Assembly (NCBI GenBank): GCA_000507305.1 | Contig: DF239848.1 | Location: 1-64,000, forward strand | Source: Breviolum minutum Mf 1.05b.01 | Lineage: Eukaryota > Sar > Dinophyceae > Suessiales > Symbiodiniaceae | DNA: 64,000 nucleotides | Direction: 5' to 3' | Part shown: positions 57,395 through 64,000 of the stretch, piece after piece | Numbering within the stretch: the first letter of the stretch is position 1 | How the letters are laid out: each line of letters begins with the position of its first letter | Made by a program: the position numbers and the translations under genes | The notes under the pieces: generated by a model | The model's input: only the letters and a program-made list of their open reading frames with translations | Databases searched by the model: none | Told to the model about the DNA's origin: nothing

Positions 57395-57625
57395 TGATGT
57401 CCCAAGGACGCCTCAAGGCTCCCAATCCAATGTCTGCCTTCATGCGCTACCAACGTTACCAAGATGGCGATGGACGCAGGTGCCGTTCAAAAACCCTTCG
57501 CAGCTTCGAGAATTTTCGGAGTGCCATCAGCTTTCAAGATGGTTCTGCGCAAAATATAGCGACCAAATCGCCAAGTAGTCACCCCAAATGGTGGTTTCGT
57601 AAGGGAAAATGCCCGAAACATTCAG
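57395..57625 (+). CDS. Possible exon
   Basis: A basic frame reads APNPMSAFMRYQRYQDGDGR, then RSKTLRSFENFRSAISFQDG and KSPSSHPKWWFRKGKCPKHS. A second frame is also open through the first half. No family recognised. Confidence 0.33.
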
Positions 57626-57939
57626 GTTTAGGAATTATAGTAATTTGTCCAGCAAGATGGATCTTGTTTGAGAGGGATTCAGATGGATTCAATTTCCATC
57701 AGAAATTAAATGGGACCTCACCAATGGACCCCTAAGTAAGTTGCTAGAACTATTTGATACTCAGGTTTAGGGTTCCGTTCAGTGGGTCCTGTTGGAGATT
57801 TCTTGGATAATTGGATTTAGCTCATGAAAGATGAACAAAAGGACCGAGTACAAAACCTCTGTGTGTAGAACACATCATCCATGTCGCAACGATCTAGGTC
57901 AGCTAGCTCGGTCATGCGGATTGGCTTTGATGTCTCCAG

Positions 57940-58270
57940 TTGAAGGGAAAGACCGTAAAAGAGCACAAGCCAATTTTGTTGATTTTTGCTGCTTTAGCTG
58001 CTGAAAGGCTGGAGGATGACTATGTCTTGGAGGACTTTTTTTTTGCAGGGACCTATAGCATCCCATTGGACGGAATTCGTAAGGAGAGTAAGCAAACACA
58101 ACCTGCAGAAATTGGTGAAAACTCGGCCTTTGAATTTGGTTAGGACAAGGTCCTCGGCACCGGCATGTCTGGCAGCGTACAATTGGTAGCTAGCAGCAGC
58201 CTCAGTATGTTTGCATTCTGCACAAGAGGATCCATGTCCTCCGTCATGGTGCTTGTTCTTGTTCTTGTTC

Positions 58271-58314
<44 letters not shown>

Positions 58315-58551
58315 CTTGTTCTTGTTTTGTTCTTGTTCTTGTTCTTGTTATTGTTCTTGTTCTTGTTCTTGTTCTTGTTCTTGTTGTTCTTGTTCTTGTT
58401 GTTCTTGTTCTTGTTGTTCTTGTTCTTGTTCTTGTTCTTGTTCTTGTTGTTGTTGTTCTTGTTGTTGTTGTTGTTGTTCTTGTTCTTGTTCTTGTTCTTG
58501 TTCTTGTTCTTGTTGTTGTTGTTGTTGTTCTTCTTGTTCTTGTTCTTGTTG

Positions 58552-58583
<32 letters not shown>

Positions 58584-58954
58584 GGTGGTCTTCTTCTTCT
58601 TCTTCTTGTTCTTGTTGATGTTGACTTCCACAGTCAACGTCCAGCATTGCGTGAATCGGTGAAGCAGTGAAGCAACAATATAGCAGCGTGAGCTGAACTA
58701 CAGACATGGCTCACACGGCTAGATGCCCCCGAGGTACTGTGGATGGGTCGTTTTATGCCCTGAAGACCTACGACAAAGACAGCATGAATGATAGTCCCTC
58801 GGAATAAGGTATCCTATTTCCGATTGCGGATAAGTATGTTTCAAATCGTTTTCACGTGTTTCAAGCGTTTCAACAGGATGTTTCAACCGTTGTATTGTTT
58901 TGCGTTTCAACAGGGAACTATATTGTATGACCACTAGTACCACTACCGCTACGG

Positions 58955-58997
<43 letters not shown>

Positions 58998-61900
58998 CCT
59001 GTACAACAACAGGAACAAGAGTTGCCTTGTTTTTGTTTTTTTTGGCAATACTTTCAGGTCGATACCAACTCTTAAAGCAGGAGGTGGAAATTTACCTCAG
59101 CGTAGATCATCCAAACATCGCGCGTCTGCACCTGGGCCGTTTAACGTAGGTTGACCCTGTTTGGATGCAGGTCGTTGTTTCTAACAAAAGAAAACCCCCT
59201 AAGGTTGGGATATCACCCGGGGATATTGATGTTTTGGGAATTGATTTGTTTCGACATGAGGTGTGTGATTCAGTGATGGTTTGTGATGATGCAATCACTA
59301 GCTGTCACTAGCTTTGAAAACGAAAAAGGTTGGGTCCTTGCAATTCATGGGTACTGCTCATTGGGTACTGCTAATTTTGGAATGTTAGGTGGACCTGGTT
59401 TCAAATATTTTTGAATGTTCATTCCTATTTGGCGAAGATTTCCAAGTTGGACTAATATTTTTCCGATGGGTTGGTTCAACCACCAGGCAGGCATTTTGTT
59501 GACCAAAATGGCCTACGAATTTCCTGTCACCGAGGCCATAGACCAAGGAGTCAACTCAGTGAACCCAATAAAGGAAAAGATGCTAAAGATGATCTTGAAA
59601 TGGACAAGGATAATTACATGACCTATTTTTCGGTGGGGGATTAAACAATGCACATGTAACAAATGTATGGTAAATTTGAGGGATTTCCCGATTTTGCATT
59701 TTCAACTTGGCAAATCTTTGGTAATTCGTCCCGAAAATCCCGCAGAGCCCAATTTGAATGAATTTGGTGGGTGTGTTTGTTTTTTTTTAATGTTAACTCA
59801 CTAAAAGTTACGCTGTTACACCTTTTAGTCCAGGGTTGCCTCTAAGTTTTGCCTAGATGATCTTTGAACGAAAAGAAAAATGAATGATTCCAAAGTGGGA
59901 AGCCAACCGCAGAATTTTTAGGGCCAACACCACGAACTGTCGCTTTGTTTTCCCATTCAAACAAAGCTTGCAAACTCGAATTGGTTTTCCACTACTGTAC
60001 TCTTGGGAACTCTATGGTATAATTTTTATAGTAATTTCACCTGAGCCATGAAAAAAAAAGCCTGGTTGTTGAGGGTTTATACGGGATATTATACTACTCA
60101 CTTATGGGGGGAGTGTAGCAAGCCATTATAAGGATCCCTATCAAACAACCAGTACAACGGAAAGGAAGGCCGGGTTTTTGTTCGTCGCTGACCTTGAAAA
60201 AAGATACGCTGAAACAAATTTGCAAAATATGCTCATCCACAGTGGTTCACAGTGGTTCCATTTCCCAATTTCCCATAGCATCCATGTATGGTATATTTAC
60301 CTACATTTACCATAGAAATCAACCAAATGTAGGTAAAAATACCATACATGGATGGTAAGGGTTTGGAGTCCATTCAAATTTTCCCATCGTCAGAAAAGGT
60401 AAATTCTTAACCTAAGGATCGACGTTTACGAGTGGGATGAAGGAATTGCTTTGATCATGGAGTTTCTTGGCCAAAAAAAACTGATGTATCATAGATTTGC
60501 TTCGCTAACTGAAGGGCGCTCTGCCCGGGACACTCGATACACAAGCAGCGTGGAGTTTTTTTTAAAAAAAGTTGCTGTATCAGTCAGTATTATTATTTAG
60601 AACATCAAGCAACTTTTGGTTTCAGAAAATGGGAATGTTGTTTTTTTTGGTTTTCCAATTTTGCTGGTCAAACCCTGTTCCCTTCAGGGTCAGGGTGAAA
60701 TATATGTCATGACAAATCTGACAGAAAGGGCAAAAAGGGTGATTGTCAAATGGAGAGTTTGCCATAGATCCACATGATTTTTGGGGGGTCCAAGACCTTC
60801 CAATTTGGTGAAATACTGTTGATGGAAGAAATCCTGCACCACCAAGGATGATGATTATCCCATTATTTATAGGGTTTTAACCATCCCAGGTGGTTGTTTG
60901 GGATTTCGTCCATCAACAGTATGTTGATTTGACCCCACATAAACACCAACGATGAATTCAACTGAGATCCACCACAACCTGCCAAGCGAAGGTTGTGCTC
61001 GGGTGGAGAGTTGCAGCAACGTTGGGAAACCGAAGCCTATGAGGAGCAAGATGTCATAGAGGTGTACGGATGGTTTCATCCGGGATTGTTTGCAGCGGGT
61101 TGATGCGGGTTACAACAGGGGCAAACCTGTTGTCTTTTCAGACATTTGGAATACACTTCGGGGGATCAACTAACATGGCGGAAAATCCAATAGGGAATAC
61201 ATCTTCCAAAGGACCGTTTTCCAGCCAGCCATGTTACTTTTACCAGGATGAATAGTAGGCACCAACATAGGCACTTACAACAGTCAATTTCGGACCCCCC
61301 CCCCTCACAAGTCGCCTCACATGTCACGTTTCGATTCAAGTTATTGAAGTTGCGAGGCGACAAAGCAAATGCTTTACGCTGTGAACTACTTGTGCCTTGG
61401 TGATCAGGAAATCATTCAACAGATCCAGTTTCAAGTTTCTTGGAAGGTGCTGGGCATCAGAAATAGATAAACATTAGAAACGGTAACCCACGATCGTCCA
61501 TCTACGTTACTATTTCAGCTTCCATTTATACATCAATTTCCCAGGTATTCGGGGGAAACTTTTAGGCCGAAAATGATTTCCCCCGTATTTCTGAGGGGGT
61601 ACACACCGTTGGGGGGGGGGGGCGGTTGGTTGATTAGCCATAGTTGTTGGTGTGTTACCAAACCCCTTAGATTCTCACTTCTATATAGTCTTTTACCATG
61701 GCAAAACCATGGTGGAAACTTTGAACTTTGTAGGTTTTTTTTGAGTCAAACCTTATGGGGAATTTAAGGTACCCCCCAAGAAATAGCCGGCCTTATTTGC
61801 TGGGGAGGGTTAATATTTACTCGTACCTATACATTTACCATTAGATGTAATCCATCCATGGGATGGGTAAATATACCGTTCGTCCCATGGTAACTTAAAT

Positions 61901-63784
61901 TCCCACGAGTCCAACCGGTCGACCAAACTTAGGCATGCACACAACATTTGCCATCGGGACTTGAAGCTGGAGAACTTTCTCTATGAGATTCGGTCGCAGG
62001 TTTTGGAGGGATGATGCCGTTGTTGCGTGGTATGAAACATGAAGGTTAATTTGCCATATAAAGTGATGTTTTGTTGAATATGAAAAATGAAACATGTCAA
62101 TTTTAGTTGGTGTTTAAGCTGGTTTTCATTGTTTTGATAAAATACTTACATGTATTTACTACATGTATTTACTACATGTGTTTTCACTTGAGTTGGGAAA
62201 CATATCAATGATCAATCAAATTTGTCTTCTTGAAGATTCTGAGCCTCGTTGATTCCGTTGATTCCTTGCCTTGAAACAACACAAAATCGATGTCAATCGT
62301 TCACTCAGCTAGGTCAAATTTTCACAAATTTCTCTGCTTGGAAAGCACTTGGAGGATCATCCCATTTAGTAAGTAGTTTGGATCACCCCCATTTGCAAGA
62401 TATAGAACTGCCATTTCGAAGGGGAAGAACCCCAGGTCTTGGGGACTTATGACAACCATGGTATTATTGACCACTTCCTAAATGGGATGATCCTCCGAGC
62501 ACTGAAGGAAAGTCCGAAGAAGGATGCATCCCTGAAACTCATTGACTTTGGCTTATCCATTGCATTGGATGCAGCTGGGACAGACTTAGAGGTTTGGTAG
62601 CCGGGATTGACTGACATGAAGTTTGAGGATGTTTTGGTGTTCCAAAAAAAGGTGGATATTTCGGTAGCAGAATTTGTATGTGGTGCCAAATGGATGCCAC
62701 TTTGAAGGTACTAGTAGCATGTATTCAGGTACAGGCAAGCTGTGCTGAACAGTGTTGTAGCCACAGAAGGTATGGTCTCACATTGGTCAGGAGGTCAAGA
62801 TGACTTTTTCATGGAAAAATGTTGAAGACATAAGTGCTGAAAGTGTTTTTGCTATGTGCGATTCATGTAGAAAAATATACACTGTTCCCTTTGGCAGGTG
62901 CCTCATGGCCCTATGTTTACCCCCCCCAACATACCCCCAGAAATAAGGGTTGAATAAGGCCTCACAATATTTAAGGGGAACCAATGGTTAGTAAGCCCTT
63001 AATACGGGTTTGTGGGGGGGGGGGGGGGTAGGTTGACTAACCATGATTATTCCAAAACGTTTCCTTCCAAGCCTGCACCATCAGTGTAAGGACAGCATCG
63101 ACTCGCGTGTAGATACGAGTTTACTCAGGATTCATGTTTGTTCAAGACGGGGGCTTGCCCTGCCATGGGCTCTGCCTGGTGTTCCTTGTTAGTTGTTGCG
63201 ACTATTGAAAAAAGAGTCATTGAACACCACCGCAAGGCATCATTGCTTGTAATGAGCATTTCTTTTAATTCGAGGAAGCAACGAACCATACATTCTGTTC
63301 TTCAATCACCTTTCTGCAAAAATATTTCTTCAAGAGTTGTTGGTTCATCATGGAAAGAAAGGCTGCATAATTATTTGCAAGCATATATATATATATATCA
63401 ACAATATGTCAATGACGACATGTATGTCAGAGATTACCAGTTTTCAGAATTATCGATCTAGATACCCTTTTAGACCCCAAAAATCCCCATGAAGGTTATG
63501 AAGGTTTTTACATCCCCCAATATATGGGTGTTTCCTTAAATGGTGGTGGTGGTACCCCCAAAACACCTCAAAATGATCATTTTTAGTAGGAAAACCCATG
63601 GTTGTTGGGTACCACCATTTTAGGAAACCCCCCATATGGGGAAAAAGCCTTTTCCAAATGGTAGGAACCCCTTGGGTGAACTCATGGTATTCTCAGCTCC
63701 AAGGATGAAGAGATGACCATGAAGTCGACGGTCGGCACCTTGCTCTACTGCAGCCCTGACGTCATCTCTGGGAAGGCCGACCGA
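57940..63784 (+). CDS. CaMK/CDPK-type Ser/Thr protein kinase, multi-exon, 3' end outside the window
   Basis: Exons joined in phase: 57940-58032, 58144-58204, 58704-58793, 59058-59127, 60417-60461, 60992-61063, 61350-61391, 61933-61999, 62309-62345 with 62500-62596, and 63697-63784. Landmarks in order: DYVLEDKVLGTGMSGSVQLV (glycine loop), FYALK (ATP-anchoring Lys), KQEVEIYLSVDHPNIARL (alpha-C Glu), DVYEWDEGIALIME, LCSGGELQQR, KQMLYAVNYL, CHRDLKLENFLYE (catalytic loop), LKLIDFGLS (metal-binding Asp), STVGT and CSPDVISG. HRDLKLEN and the GGEL hinge are typical of CaMK/CDPK kinases of alveolates and plants. The APE motif reads SPD. All catalytic residues visible so far are present. The C-terminal lobe, and any EF-hands that would prove a CDPK, lie beyond the window. 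One intron is GA-AG (58033) and one GC-AG (59128). The exon before DFG is the least certain. Confidence 0.9.
58250..58622. repeat. TTG/TTC compound microsatellite in a kinase intron
   Basis: Some 370 bases of mixed GTT and CTT trimers ending in GGT and CTT runs. It lies wholly inside the intron between the glycine-loop exon and the ALK exon. Long homopolymeric reading frames in it are artefacts. Confidence 0.95.
58959..58998. repeat. ACA microsatellite
   Basis: About thirteen ACA/CAA trimers within the next kinase intron. Confidence 0.9.
59386..59490 (+). repeat. Family C element in a kinase intron
   Basis: TAGGTGGACCTGGTTTCAAA to GGTTGGTTCAACCACCAGGC. Confidence 0.75.
60060..60160 (+). repeat. 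Family E element in a kinase intron
   Basis: CCTGGTTGTTGAGGGTTTAT to CCCTATCAAACAACCAGTA. Confidence 0.82.
60272..60358. repeat. Family F palindromic element in a kinase intron
   Basis: CATAGCATCCATGTATGGTA facing AATACCATACATGGATGGTA, with complementary CTACATTTACC / GGTAAA blocks inside. Confidence 0.85.
60814..60921 (+). repeat. Family A element in a kinase intron
   Basis: TACTGTTGATGGAAGAAATCC to GGATTTCGTCCATCAACAGTA, TA borders. Confidence 0.9.
61150..61252 (+). repeat. Family J-like element in a kinase intron
   Basis: CTTCGGGGGATCAACTAACA at left, ACATCTTCCAAAGGACCG inside, and CCATGTTACTTTTACCAGG at right. Confidence 0.55.
62346..62499 (+). repeat. Family D element just before the DFG exon
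   Basis: CTTGGAGGATCATCCCATTT to CTAAATGGGATGATCCTCCGAG. GCACT stands at both borders (62345-62349 and 62499-62503). Removing one repeat and the element leaves AGC-free open coding sequence into LKLIDFG. Confidence 0.85.
62915..63031. repeat. Inverted element with a poly-G tract
   Basis: TTTACCCCCCCCAACATACCC at left and a run of 16 G after GGGTTTGT at right are complementary. Located in the intron after the DFG exon. Confidence 0.55.
63525..63635 (+). repeat. Family I element in a kinase intron
   Basis: GGGTGTTTCCTTAAATGGTGG and CACCATTTTAGGAAACCCCC are inverted ends. Confidence 0.85.
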
Positions 63785-63898
63785 GTGGCAGTTGTGATGG
63801 GCCCTCCGTTAGAAATGTCAAAATTCCGGTCTGCCAGTCAGATCTGTTTTTTTGTGGTTAAGGGCCTATCATCTTACTGCTATGGTAAGTGAACATGA

Positions 63899-64000
63899 TA
63901 CTGTTGATGGTTCAGAAATCCGGCTAAGGAGTTGGTAGTTTATCCCATTATTTACAAGGAATTTTACATTTCAGGTGGTGCAACCGCCGGATTTCTGACC
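63899..64000 (+). repeat. Family A element cut by the window end
   Basis: TACTGTTGATGGTTCAGAA at left. The window ends at GCCGGATTTCTGACC, about 13 bases short of the expected right end. Confidence 0.85.

Noticed and set aside
58140-58707. Long open frames of poly-Leu/Val, poly-Asn/Lys or poly-Gln/Glu on both strands
   Set aside because: They are translations of the TTG/TTC microsatellite, which lies in a kinase intron.
60867-61079. Minus-strand membrane-like open frame continuing across the A element
   Set aside because: The plus strand here carries the kinase LCSGGEL exon with matching phase on both sides, so the minus frame is coincidental. This shows that open frames alone are weak evidence in this genome.
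1-64000. Transposase, reverse transcriptase, tRNA, rRNA or CRISPR
   Set aside because: Looked for on both strands by motif and structure. Nothing convincing was seen, so all elements here appear non-autonomous.

Overview
The window is nuclear DNA of a microbial eukaryote, most likely a dinoflagellate or another alveolate or alga with a similar genome. It is moderately AT-rich. Genes are broken into short exons separated by introns of about 0.1 to 1.3 kb, and there are no operons, rRNA genes, recognisable tRNAs or CRISPR arrays. Splice sites in the best gene models are mostly GT-AG, but one intron is best read as GC-AG and one as GA-AG, and most acceptors are followed by G. These are habits reported for dinoflagellates. 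No spliced-leader remnant was seen, so the taxon is an inference.

Two genes can be read across many exons. A thiamine-triphosphatase-like CYTH protein lies at about 27.6-30.7 kb on the plus strand, in five exons with consistent phase. A CaMK/CDPK-type protein kinase starts near 57.9 kb and runs past 63.8 kb towards the right edge. Every subdomain from the glycine loop to the APE-like motif is found in order in about ten exons, and the gene continues beyond the window. A third gene family fills 5.3-15.6 kb: an Ala/Glu/Arg-rich coiled-coil gene whose 3' part has been copied as a segment of about 2.28 kb (two near-identical copies and a third, diverged copy split by about 2.6 kb of other DNA). 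About fifteen further exons look coding but belong to no family I recognise. Many look open in more than one frame, so they carry low confidence.

The most striking property is the density of short (80-240 bp) elements with terminal inverted repeats, in at least a dozen unrelated sequence families (called A to P here). They sit mostly inside introns or directly against exon edges. Several end in AG. Family A and at least some family B copies are bounded by TA on both sides. In two places, removing a family A element together with one copy of the TA restores an open frame, and two elements are nested inside others. This is the pattern expected of introners, that is, intron-generating non-autonomous DNA transposons, with many families coexisting. 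No transposase gene is visible.

Layout: 0-0.2 kb CAACCA microsatellite; 0.2-5.2 kb isolated exons and elements; 5.3-15.6 kb coiled-coil gene cluster; 15.6-26 kb sparse exons and elements; 27.6-30.7 kb ThTPase gene; 30.7-49 kb scattered exons among elements (unassigned terminal exons at 34.9, 42.2, 46.8, 47.75 and 48.68 kb); 49.5-50.4 kb a MITE pair; 51-57.7 kb further exons; 57.9-63.8 kb kinase gene. Single N bases at 6544 and 35254 mark assembly joins.
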